Below, piece by piece: positions 55,835 through 63,568 of a stretch of DNA of 64,000 nucleotides. Source of the DNA: Dongia_B soli (lineage in GTDB: Bacteria; Pseudomonadota; Alphaproteobacteria; Dongiales; Dongiaceae); contig NZ_JAXCLW010000004.1 of NCBI RefSeq assembly GCF_034044715.1, forward strand, positions 248,001 to 312,000, in the 5' to 3' direction. A program made the position numbers and the translations under genes. Numbering within the stretch: the first letter of the stretch is position 1; each line of letters starts with the position of its first letter. Under the pieces are notes generated by a model. It made no database searches and had not been told where the DNA came from. It worked only from the letters and a program-made list of their open reading frames with translations.

Positions 55835-57370
55835 TTACTGATCCTTCCACATATCGCGGAAGCGTGGAATGAGGTCCGGGATCCAGGCAAATCCCTGCAC
55901 GCCCTTGCCCATCGCCGCATATTCCGCGGAGAAGACGATCGACACGTAAGGCAGGTCCTCAGCCAGCATCTTGTGAACCTCATCATAGAGTGCCTTGCGC
56001 TTCGCCGTATCGGAGATCAGGCGCGCCTGGTCCAGCAGCTTGTCCACTTCGGGATTGTTGTACCCGGTGGAATTTGCCGTCCCCTTGCTATGAAAGAGGA
56101 TATACAGCAGTCCGTCCGGATCGGCGCGCTGCGTCCAGGTCATCGGAACGAAGTTGATCTTCCGATCCAGCGTGAGCTGATAATACTGATCATAATCGAC
56201 CGGCTGCAATTGGACATCGAGACCAATCGCATCGAGCTGCTCTTTCACGAGTTGATCGTATTGCCGGAGGATGTTGTTGCTGGGATCCGACAGGGTAATC
56301 TTCGTGCCGGGCTTGATACCCGCTTCTGCCAGCAGCTGCTTTGCCTTTTCGGGATTGTAATCATACGGCTTGTCCGACGGGGACCACCACAGGCCGGGCG
56401 AACTCGGCCCGTTGGCGATTGTCGCTTGGCCATTCCACAGGATCGCGTTGATCCGGTTACGGTCGATGGCGTAGGCGATGGCCTGTCGCAGCTTTGGATT
56501 ATTGAACGGCGGTTCGTTCCAATGCCACTGCAGCGAATACCATTGGCCGTTCTTGATCGGATCGAGCTTGATGTCGGGATTGTCCTGCACGAGCTGAATG
56601 TCGCGCGGCTGCAGTTCCGCGACGAAATCGATCTCGCCCGTCACCAGACGCTGCAGGCCGACAGTCGTGTTTGCAATATCGGTGAAGACGACGTGGTCGA
56701 GGTAAGGATGGCCTTCCTGCCAATAATTCTCGTTGCGGTCCACGGTTACGTGATTGCCGCGGACCCATTCCTTAAAGACGAAGGGGCCGGTGCCGACCGG
56801 GTGGCTGCCAAAATCCTTGCCATATTTCTTCACGGCGGCGGGCGAAACCATGAGACCCGCGCGGTCGGCCAAAGCGGCCATCAGCGGCGGGAAAGCCTCT
56901 TTCAGATTCAGGGCAACAGTCGATTTATCGACCACTTCCACTGAATTGATAACCGCCAATTGCTTGCGCTGAGCCGAACCAGTTGCCGGATCCAGACGAT
57001 TGTCGAAGTTCCACTTTACGGCCTCGGCGTCGAAATCCGTGCCGTCCTGGAACTTCACGCCCTTGCGCAAATGCAATGTGATCCGCTTGCCGTCAGGGCT
57101 CACATCCCAGCTTTCGGCCAGCAGCGGATGGATCGAAAAATCCGGCGCCAAGGTTACTAAAGAGTCGAATACCAAAAACAGGATCTGGCGTTCCGCCCAC
57201 TGCACGGATGCGATCGGATCCAGCGTCTGGGCATCGCTTTGTGTGCCGACAGTCAGCGTGCCACCCTTCTTCGGGGTGGCGCTTTCTTCGGCCGCAGCTG
57301 ACAGGCTGCCCATTGCCAGGGCGCAGCAAATCGCGCCTAAAGCCACTCCTCTCCCGATTTTCTCGAGCAT
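55835..57370 (-). CDS. dipeptide-type periplasmic binding protein (family 5)
   Basis: A 511-residue family-5 solute-binding protein with a signal peptide (GVALGAICCALAMGSLSAAAEE). The mature part shows KKGGTLTVGTQSDAQTLDP, ESWDVSPDGKRITLHLRKGVKFQDGTDFDAEAVKWNFD and VGTGPFVFKEW, all standard for the class. These proteins take peptides, nickel, opines and many small molecules, so the cargo is undetermined. It diverges from the GntR gene across a region with two GTATACCA sites. Confidence 0.92.
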   Translation of the reverse strand: MLEKIGRGVALGAICCALAMGSLSAAAEESATPKKGGTLTVGTQSDAQTLDPIASVQWAERQILFLVFDSLVTLAPDFSIHPLLAESWDVSPDGKRITLHLRKGVKFQDGTDFDAEAVKWNFDNRLDPATGSAQRKQLAVINSVEVVDKSTVALNLKEAFPPLMAALADRAGLMVSPAAVKKYGKDFGSHPVGTGPFVFKEWVRGNHVTVDRNENYWQEGHPYLDHVVFTDIANTTVGLQRLVTGEIDFVAELQPRDIQLVQDNPDIKLDPIKNGQWYSLQWHWNEPPFNNPKLRQAIAYAIDRNRINAILWNGQATIANGPSSPGLWWSPSDKPYDYNPEKAKQLLAEAGIKPGTKITLSDPSNNILRQYDQLVKEQLDAIGLDVQLQPVDYDQYYQLTLDRKINFVPMTWTQRADPDGLLYILFHSKGTANSTGYNNPEVDKLLDQARLISDTAKRKALYDEVHKMLAEDLPYVSIVFSAEYAAMGKGVQGFAWIPDLIPRFRDMWKDQ

Positions 57371-57460
57371 TGCTTCAAGTCCTCCCTAAGGGTTTGACGA
57401 CGGCCTGTTTTTTTTAAAATGCCGGCCTCGCGTCTTTGCAATACCAGAACACTATCATTT

Positions 57461-57555
57461 TGTATACCATCATTCAATGTTCACATCGAGGACGGCCAAG
57501 GCGCGGTCGCAAAAGGTGATCAAACTTGCGAAAACGAACGTCTGATGGTATACCA
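57461..57555. promoter_or_regulatory. two GTATACCA operators between the importer and gntR
   Basis: TGTATACCA at 57461-57469 and a perfect ten-base palindrome TGGTATACCA at 57546-57555. Palindromes of this TGGT-N-ACCA type are typical targets of FCD-class GntR regulators. They sit in the 320-base divergent promoter region; the remainder of that gap shows no gene. Confidence 0.65.
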
Positions 57556-57690
57556 GCTAGCTGTAACATCTTCGTTGGCAATGTGACTTCTAACACCTTA
57601 AGTTGCCATTTTTTTGTGCACTGCGGCGCCGCATGCTGAATTCTGCAAGCACCGAAATCGCGCGCAGTCGTAGCAATGAGAGGGAAATTA

Positions 57691-58389
57691 ATGGCAACAT
57701 CGACAAGTTCTCTTCGCGTCGTTCCGAATACGCTGAGTTTGCGGGAACGGGTGACCCAAGTTTTGCGCGAAGCGATCCTGAACCTGCATTTCGAACCGGG
57801 CGAAAAGCTTGTCGAGCGCCGTCTTTGCGAAGAAACGGGCGTGAGCCGCACTTGTGTTCGTGAGGCCTTGCGACATCTCGAAGCGGAGGGCCTGGTTAAG
57901 CGAACCCCGACGCGTGGCATGTTCGTTAGCGAAATCGGCCCTGATGAGGCGCGCCAGATTTACGAGGTGCGGTCGGTACTCGAATCGGCAATGACTCGTC
58001 AGTTCGTCGAGCGTGCCTCGGAAAAACAACTTGCAGCTCTGATAGCCGCTTTCCGGCGCGTCGAAGTCACGAGTTCGGGAAAAGACTATCTCGCCTATGC
58101 TCGGGCACTCGAAAAATTCTCCGCCTGCCTGATGGAGGGCGCCGGCAACGATGTCGCCCGCCAGATTCTCGACATGCTAAGCGCTCGGATCACCTATCTG
58201 CGCACCATCACTGCGCGCGCCGCCAATGGAGAGCAGGATTCGGTAGTCGCATTGCGCAAAGTCATCGAAGCGGTCCAGCGGCGCGATGCAGACTTGGCCG
58301 AGCAGAGCAGCCGCGATTTCGTCCAGAATTCCGCCGACTTCGCTCTGCATATCCTTCTGAAGAATTCGCCTGAAGCTGCCGAACGATAA
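57691..58389 (+). CDS. GntR-family regulator (FCD type), second
   Basis: A 232-residue regulator with winged helix-turn-helix LCEETGVSRTCVREALRHLEAEGLVKRTPTRGMFV (residues about 47-82, in pieces) and a helical FCD-type effector domain. ATG 57691 has GAGAGGG six bases upstream; the ATG at 57676 lacks one. The effector domain lacks some of the usual histidines (FSACLMEGAGND in place of DxxFH), so it may not bind metal. The palindromes upstream suggest autoregulation and control of both divergent operons. Confidence 0.88.
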   Translation: MATSTSSLRVVPNTLSLRERVTQVLREAILNLHFEPGEKLVERRLCEETGVSRTCVREALRHLEAEGLVKRTPTRGMFVSEIGPDEARQIYEVRSVLESAMTRQFVERASEKQLAALIAAFRRVEVTSSGKDYLAYARALEKFSACLMEGAGNDVARQILDMLSARITYLRTITARAANGEQDSVVALRKVIEAVQRRDADLAEQSSRDFVQNSADFALHILLKNSPEAAER

Positions 58390-58442
58390 CACAACATCCA
58401 TCACGATCTTTTCCATCACGAGCATCCCCGGGGAGACGGCAT

Positions 58443-59414
58443 TTGGAATATGTGAAGCTGGGTTCCAGCAACCTGAAGGTATCGAAGCTCTCTCTCGGCG
58501 CGATGGGTTTCGGCAGTCATTCCTGGCGCAAATGGGTATTGGAAGCAGAGCAAGCCAAGCCCGTTATTGAACGCTCTCTCGCACTTGGCATCAATTTCTT
58601 CGACACCTGTGATTTCTATTCGTTGGGCGAGAGTGAGAGGATCTTGGGGGATGTACTGAGAGGCGTTCCCCGCCACGAGGTGGTGATCGCCACCAAAGTC
58701 GGCAATCCGATGCATCCACATGCGAATGGCCGCGGCTATTCCCGGAAGCATATCTTCGAAGCCGTCGATGCATCGCTGAAGCGGCTTTCGACCGATTATA
58801 TTGATCTTTACCAGACTCATATCTGGGACAATAGCACGAATGTCGAAGAGCTGATGGAGGTCTTCGCCGATGTGGTGCGCAGCGGAAAGGTCCTCTATGT
58901 CGGCGCCACAACGATGCCGGCCTGGACATTCTGCACGGCGACCCATATCGCCCATCAACGGAATCTACCGCCGCTCATTTCCATGCAATGCGAGTACAAT
59001 CCGTGCCATCGTGAATCCGAGCGCGAGATGATTCCTTTTTGTCGCGCCAATAACATTGCGGTCATCCCGTTCAGTCCGATCGCGCGCGGCTTCCTCTCCG
59101 CAAACCGGCAAAAGGTCAAGACGGTGCGCACGGAAACCGACGATTATGGCCAGCAACTTTACGGCCGGCCGGTCGACTATCGCATTTTCCAAGCCGTCGA
59201 TCAGGTTGCCGGCAATCGCGGCATATCGCCATCGCAAGTCGCCCTCGCCTGGACAATGTCAAAGCCTGGCGTCACCGCGCCGATCTTCGGCGCGACGGAT
59301 GTGAAGCAGGTCGAGGAGGCTGTGGCTGCCCTTTCCGTAAAGCTGACCGCTGAGGAAATCCAAGCGATCGATGCCGCTTACGAATCGCGGCCGATCCATG
59401 CAAGCGGACACTGA
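58443..59414 (+). CDS. aldo/keto reductase (TTG start)
   Basis: A 323-residue NADPH-dependent aldo/keto reductase. LGASNLKVSKLSLGAMGFG-type start, GINFFDTCDFYSLGESE (catalytic Asp and Tyr), ATKVGNP (Lys), YIDLYQTHIWD (His), QCEYNPCHR and the cofactor loop PIFGATDVKQVEEA are present. It begins with TTG at 58443, supported by GGGGAGA eight bases upstream; there is no in-frame ATG before the fold starts. Probably reduces a carbonyl intermediate of the LLM pathway. Confidence 0.85.
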   Translation: MEYVKLGSSNLKVSKLSLGAMGFGSHSWRKWVLEAEQAKPVIERSLALGINFFDTCDFYSLGESERILGDVLRGVPRHEVVIATKVGNPMHPHANGRGYSRKHIFEAVDASLKRLSTDYIDLYQTHIWDNSTNVEELMEVFADVVRSGKVLYVGATTMPAWTFCTATHIAHQRNLPPLISMQCEYNPCHRESEREMIPFCRANNIAVIPFSPIARGFLSANRQKVKTVRTETDDYGQQLYGRPVDYRIFQAVDQVAGNRGISPSQVALAWTMSKPGVTAPIFGATDVKQVEEAVAALSVKLTAEEIQAIDAAYESRPIHASGH

Positions 59415-60312
59415 AACGGTGGCGGCCGCGGCGATGTCAGAAGAACTCACCCCGCCGTTAAACCAGCGGCGGGTGGCGATCGGCGGGTTGGATACCTTCC
59501 TGTATGAAGCCGGTACCGGCAAACCTGTTCTGCTGCTTCATGGGGCCAGCATCGCGGTCGATGCCTGGCTGACCTGGTTCCGTTGCTTCCCCCCCTTGGC
59601 GAAAAGCAGACGCGTCATTTCCTATGACCAGCCTTGCTTCGGTCGAACCGCCATTCCCGCCGATGGTGGCTATTTGGATCGCGAGAAGAGAGCCGACCAC
59701 GCGCAGGCTGTGCTGGATTATCTCAATCTGTCGGATGTCACCCTCATCGGCCATTCCGAAGGCGGCTTCATCGCGACCAGGCTGGCGATCCAGAATCCTG
59801 GCCGCGTGAAGAAGCTGATTATCGTCACCAGTGGCGGCACATCGCCGCGCTTGAACGATGCGCGGGACGCCGCCTGGATGGCGGCTTCAGCGGAAACCTA
59901 TGACTATGCCGGCAGGAGTGTGGATGAAGACACTTACGTTCGCAGCGAAGGGCATTTACGCACCAAACAGGATACCGCCTTCGAAACCATCCTGCGGCAG
60001 AACTTCCGCCATGCAAGCGAGTCCGGCAGCACCGACTGCCTGTTACGTCAGGCTGCCAGCAGCTCGGGAAATGCGGGATATGAGAATTATACGGCGGTCC
60101 AGGAACGCCTGATCTTCCCCTTCCTGCCCCGCCTCACCTGCCCTACCCTTTTGGTCTGGGCCGGAAGTGACGCGACCGTGCCCGTCGCCCGTGGCTTGGC
60201 GCTCGCCGATCTCATACCCAATTCCGAAATGCATATTTTTCCACGTGCCGGACACTGGGTCATGCATGAAGAGGCCGTCGGCTTCAACCGGCTGCTTGAT
60301 TCCTGGATTTAA
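59398..60312 (+). CDS. alpha/beta hydrolase (MhpC-like)
   Basis: A protein of about 304 residues, from a different branch than the other hydrolases here. Oxyanion loop LLHGASIAVDAW, SYDQPCFGRT turn, nucleophile elbow GHSEGG, acid in WAGSDATVP and catalytic His in AGHWVMHE. ATG 59398 overlaps the aldo/keto reductase end; ATG 59434 is an alternative. Position suggests hydrolysis of an ester, lactone or C-C bond made by the LLM oxygenase. Confidence 0.85.
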   Translation: MQADTETVAAAAMSEELTPPLNQRRVAIGGLDTFLYEAGTGKPVLLLHGASIAVDAWLTWFRCFPPLAKSRRVISYDQPCFGRTAIPADGGYLDREKRADHAQAVLDYLNLSDVTLIGHSEGGFIATRLAIQNPGRVKKLIIVTSGGTSPRLNDARDAAWMAASAETYDYAGRSVDEDTYVRSEGHLRTKQDTAFETILRQNFRHASESGSTDCLLRQAASSSGNAGYENYTAVQERLIFPFLPRLTCPTLLVWAGSDATVPVARGLALADLIPNSEMHIFPRAGHWVMHEEAVGFNRLLDSWI

Positions 60313-60324
60313 CTACCCTCCCTA

Positions 60325-60356
60325 CGCGGTGCCGCTCCCTAGGGTGCGGCACCGCG
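60325..60356. terminator. GC-rich hairpin after the alpha/beta hydrolase
   Basis: CGCGGTGCCGC (60325-60335) and GCGGCACCGCG (60346-60356) form an 11-bp perfect stem; the ten-base loop holds CCCTAGGG. It begins 13 bases past the stop at 60312. Only a weak AT stretch follows, so termination may be factor-assisted. Confidence 0.6.
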
Positions 60357-60440
60357 GATATTCCCCAATCCTTTTAGTCGAATTAACCGCAAAAGAAGCT
60401 GCCCTGCGCAGCCTTGACGGAATACGTTCAATCCGTCATA

Positions 60441-60450
60441 TTGTATACCA
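60441..60450. promoter_or_regulatory. GTATACCA site before the LLM gene
   Basis: TTGTATACCA, 43 bases upstream of the LLM start codon, matches the sites at 57461 and 57546. It suggests the second GntR regulator also controls the LLM-flavin reductase pair from a separate promoter. Confidence 0.6.
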
Positions 60451-60493
60451 ACATACAGATTCCCCAGCGCCCGAAAAAACGAGGAGAAACGCG

Positions 60494-61678
60494 ATGAAGT
60501 TCGGTTACGCCCAGGTCCCGCATGACGTCACGAAGTCGCGGCCCTATACCAACCTCCTGGACGAACTTCGGGAACTGGCGGAATACTGCGACGAGGCCGG
60601 GTTCAGCACCTTCTGGTTGCCCGAGCACCATTTCAGCATCTGGGGCCGCGAAATGCTGCCGAACCCGCTGCTGGTCGCCGCCGATTTGGCTGCCCGCACG
60701 AAGCGCATCCGCATCGGCTTGGGCGCCGCCATCATCACCTTCTGGCATCCGCTTCGCCTCGCCGAAGACTTGGCCCTCCTCGACCAGATCAGCAACGGCC
60801 GTCTGGAAATCGGTTTCGGCCGGGGCAATTACGGGCTCGAAGCGACCAATCTCAATCCTGCCGCCGATCCGAACAATCAGCAGGCCAATTTCAAGATCTT
60901 CGAAGAATCCATCGGCGTCGTCCGGGCCGCGCTCGGCAATCAGCGCTTCTCGTATAAGGGCGACTTCTATCAGTTCCCCGCGCCGGGCTTCAAAGCGGAT
61001 CGGGCCCATACCGTCAACGACCCCGCCTATGTCGATCCCGAAACCAACGAACTGGTCAAGCTCAGCCTGATTCCGGGTTCGAAGCAGAAGCCGATGCCGC
61101 CGATGTGGCTGATGGTCAGCGAATCGCACGAGACGATGCGTTTTGCCGCCCAGAACGATATGGGCATGGTGATGTGGCGCCCCACCGTTCAAACGCTTAA
61201 GGAGAGACTGAAATTCTATCAGTCGGCCTATCGCGAAATCCACGGCATCGACATCCCTCTCGGGGCGAAGGCCGCAATTTCCCGCGACACCTTCGTGGCG
61301 GAAAGCATGGCTGAAGCCCGCAAGATCGCCGAAGGTCCGCTGATGGGGGCCTTGAACTTCTCCAACTGGCGCGGTCCGCGTATCTATCTCAATCCGGGCG
61401 AAACGCTTGAGCCCGAGCAGGAAGCGGCGCTGAAGAAGAAGCTGACCTTCGAATTCGTCGATAAGCGCAGCCTGTTCTTCGGCTCGCCGGATGACGTTAT
61501 CGCACGGGTCAAGGAACTCTATACGGAAACCCGCATGGAAGAGATCATCTTCCATTGCTCCTGGCCGGGCCTTGCACATGAGCATGCCCGCCGCAGCTGC
61601 AAAATGCTGACCGAGCATGTCTTCCCGGCGCTGCGCGCCTGGCATGCCAAGACCTTTCCCACGGAGGCTGCCGCATGA
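60494..61678 (+). CDS. luciferase-like flavin-dependent monooxygenase (LLM), copy 2
   Basis: A 394-residue LLM enzyme. MKFGYAQVPHD, STFWLPEHHFSIWG near 38-51, RIRIGLGAAIITFWHPLRLAEDLALLD near 70-96 and SNGRLEIGFGRGNYGLE near 98-114 are the family blocks. ATG 60494 follows GAGGAGAAA; the frame is open further upstream without coding character. The stop overlaps the flavin reductase start (ATGA), a strong sign of a two-component oxygenase. Confidence 0.9.
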   Translation: MKFGYAQVPHDVTKSRPYTNLLDELRELAEYCDEAGFSTFWLPEHHFSIWGREMLPNPLLVAADLAARTKRIRIGLGAAIITFWHPLRLAEDLALLDQISNGRLEIGFGRGNYGLEATNLNPAADPNNQQANFKIFEESIGVVRAALGNQRFSYKGDFYQFPAPGFKADRAHTVNDPAYVDPETNELVKLSLIPGSKQKPMPPMWLMVSESHETMRFAAQNDMGMVMWRPTVQTLKERLKFYQSAYREIHGIDIPLGAKAAISRDTFVAESMAEARKIAEGPLMGALNFSNWRGPRIYLNPGETLEPEQEAALKKKLTFEFVDKRSLFFGSPDDVIARVKELYTETRMEEIIFHCSWPGLAHEHARRSCKMLTEHVFPALRAWHAKTFPTEAAA

Positions 61679-62238
61679 AGCACATGGAACTTGCCAAAGC
61701 CGCGGCTAACGCTATGTCCTCCGTGAAAGTCACGCCGGCGGTTGAACAAACTGCCGGCCCCGCCTCCACCGAATTCCGTCACGCCCTGGGCCATTTTGCC
61801 ACCGGCGTCACTGTGATAACTGCACTTGACGATGACGGCTGCCTTCAAGGCCTGACGGCGAATGCCGTTAGCTCCGTTTCCCTCAACCCGCCGCTGATTC
61901 TCGCCTGCATTACCTATACGGCGCGGTCCTTCAGTGTACTGGAGCGCCGCCGTGCGTTTTCCCTTCACATCCTGGCCGAAGGTCAAGCGCAGATTGCGAA
62001 AGATTTCGCCTCGAATGCCGAACGCTCCAGCATTTGCGCTTGGGAAACCACGGAACGCGGCCTACCGCTGCTCTCCGAGTTTCACGTCGCGCTGGAATGC
62101 AGCATCGAGCAAATCTATCCGGGCGGTGATCACGGTATCGTCGTTGCCCGCGTCCATCAGATCCATCATGGCGACAAAGACGTTGGCCCCTTGCTCTACT
62201 ATAAGGGCAAGATGACGCCGTGGAGCAGCGTCGCCTGA
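61675..62238 (+). CDS. flavin reductase, partner of LLM copy 2
   Basis: A 187-residue HpaC/RutF-like flavin reductase: FRHALGHFATGVTVITA near 36-52, LTANAVSSVSLNPPLILACI, FSLHILAEGQ and GDHGIVVARVHQIHHG. Unlike the copy at 47167 it has no Nudix-like tail and a 30-residue polar N-terminus. Four-base overlap with the oxygenase gene implies coupled translation. Confidence 0.9.
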   Translation: MKHMELAKAAANAMSSVKVTPAVEQTAGPASTEFRHALGHFATGVTVITALDDDGCLQGLTANAVSSVSLNPPLILACITYTARSFSVLERRRAFSLHILAEGQAQIAKDFASNAERSSICAWETTERGLPLLSEFHVALECSIEQIYPGGDHGIVVARVHQIHHGDKDVGPLLYYKGKMTPWSSVA

Positions 62239-62246
62239 CGCTGCTC
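62223..62246. terminator. hairpin spanning the flavin reductase stop codon
   Basis: GAGCAGCGTC (62223-62232) and GACGCTGCTC (62237-62246) with loop GCCT; the TGA stop at 62236-62238 is at the base of the right arm. Placed between convergent genes. No T-run, so called with moderate confidence. Confidence 0.55.
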
Positions 62247-62276
62247 TATCGGTGCAACTGGCAAGACTTTCTTGGC

Positions 62277-62627
62277 TCAGGATTTCTTGGCCGCGGCCTG
62301 AACCTTAGCGACCAGTTGGTCATAGCTATAGGGCTTAGGCAACAGATCGAAGATTGCCGTTTGCGGCACAGATAGACCCGCCGCATAACCGGTGGTGAGG
62401 ACGATACCGACCTGCGGCCAGCGGGCATTGATCTCCAAGGCCAATTCCAGGCCGCTCATGCCCGGCATGACGATATCAGAAAAGACCACGTCGATGCCGC
62501 CCGCGCGCAAGACGGCCAGACCATCATTGGCAGAGCGGCATAACTCGACCTCATGACCCGCATCCCTCAGGATCTCGGCCGCAAGATCACCGGCGGCATG
62601 AACGTCGTCGATAATCAGAACCCGCAT
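62277..62627 (-). CDS. stand-alone response-regulator receiver
   Basis: A 116-residue CheY-like receiver with nothing attached. Acidic pair in LIIDDVHAA, phospho-acceptor Asp in VVFSDIVMPGMSG (about residue 53), T-loop VLTTGYA and the conserved Lys in LLPKPYSYDQL. It starts four bases after the stop of the PAS/H-box gene and is probably co-transcribed with it as a phosphorelay pair. Confidence 0.88.
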   Translation of the reverse strand: MRVLIIDDVHAAGDLAAEILRDAGHEVELCRSANDGLAVLRAGGIDVVFSDIVMPGMSGLELALEINARWPQVGIVLTTGYAAGLSVPQTAIFDLLPKPYSYDQLVAKVQAAAKKS

Positions 62628-62631
62628 GACA

Positions 62632-63378
62632 TCACTTATTTAGCGTCGCTCGCTTCTTTTCCCGGCCTTTACCGGCCTGCATCACCGGCACGAGCCCCGC
62701 GGCGAGGTCGCCCAAGGGATCAGCATGCGTGACAGTGTTGGCCTCCTCACGCTCCTCAGCGGGAGGAGGCGAGCAGAGCTTCGTCAGGCACTCGGCGCGC
62801 GCCACGGCCTGCTTGATATTGGTTGCCATGCGCTGCACACGATCGACATCTTCGGGATAGCGGCTGATCAGCTCAACGGAAGCGGAAATCACCGCCAGCA
62901 TATTGTTGATGTCGTGTGCAAGGCCATAGATGCTCGGGGTGACGGCGCTCTCCTTGACCAACTGAAAATCCAGAGGCTTTGGCGCGACGGCTCCGCTCTT
63001 CGCATTCAGCTTCTCTGTAGAAGCTTGCACGGCGACGGCAAAGCCCAATACCGCACCATGTGTGTCACGTAAGACATGAACATCGAGGCTGGCAAGGAAC
63101 TGGCTTCCATCCTTCCGGACTAGCCAGCCGCTTTGCCGGGATTGCCCTACTTCTCCAGCTGCTGCTAGAATCGCTGCTGGCACTTGCGCCGCGCGATCCT
63201 CCTCACCGAACAGGCGGTCGAAAGACCGGCCGACAATCTCCGCCGGCGCATGTCCCTGGAGATCTTGCGCACCGGCGGTACAGCTCAACACCTGACCCGC
63301 GGCATCTAGCATGTAAATGGCAAGCTCGACCATGGAATTGACTTTCTGGAATACACCACCGCTCATCACCTTAAGCAC
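62632..63378 (-). CDS. PAS domain protein with H-box but no ATPase domain
   Basis: A 248-residue protein. An N-terminal PAS domain (about 15-130: IYMLDAAGQVLSCTAGAQDLQGHAPAEIVGRSFDRLF, in pieces) is followed by a histidine kinase dimerisation helix (YGLAHDINNMLAVISASVELI, about 150-170). The chain ends with a charged tail and has no HATPase region, so it cannot autophosphorylate alone. It may be a truncated kinase or a phosphotransfer partner of the receiver that follows. Confidence 0.75.
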   Translation of the reverse strand: MLKVMSGGVFQKVNSMVELAIYMLDAAGQVLSCTAGAQDLQGHAPAEIVGRSFDRLFGEEDRAAQVPAAILAAAGEVGQSRQSGWLVRKDGSQFLASLDVHVLRDTHGAVLGFAVAVQASTEKLNAKSGAVAPKPLDFQLVKESAVTPSIYGLAHDINNMLAVISASVELISRYPEDVDRVQRMATNIKQAVARAECLTKLCSPPPAEEREEANTVTHADPLGDLAAGLVPVMQAGKGREKKRATLNK

Positions 63379-63568
63379 ATTTGATAATGGCGCAACCAGA
63401 CGAAATGTTCCCGCAAATCACGCTCGGCATGAAACTTTCACAGGGAAATCGGCCCAGAGCTGGCTACGAAGCGGGCTGTAGGATAAAAGGCCTATAACGG
63501 TATGGTAGGGGCGGCAGATTAACCTTTCGGGATCGATTGCCGCCAACGATTCCAGGCAGTTATGTTAA

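Noticed and set aside
57371..57470. T8 run near 57407 as a terminator
   Set aside because: It lies upstream of the minus-strand binding-protein gene, in promoter DNA, without a convincing stem next to it.
60428..61645. 405-codon open frame antisense to the second LLM gene
   Set aside because: The plus-strand LLM has full family motifs and a ribosome site; the antisense product resembles no family and is arginine- and alanine-biased as expected from a shadow frame.
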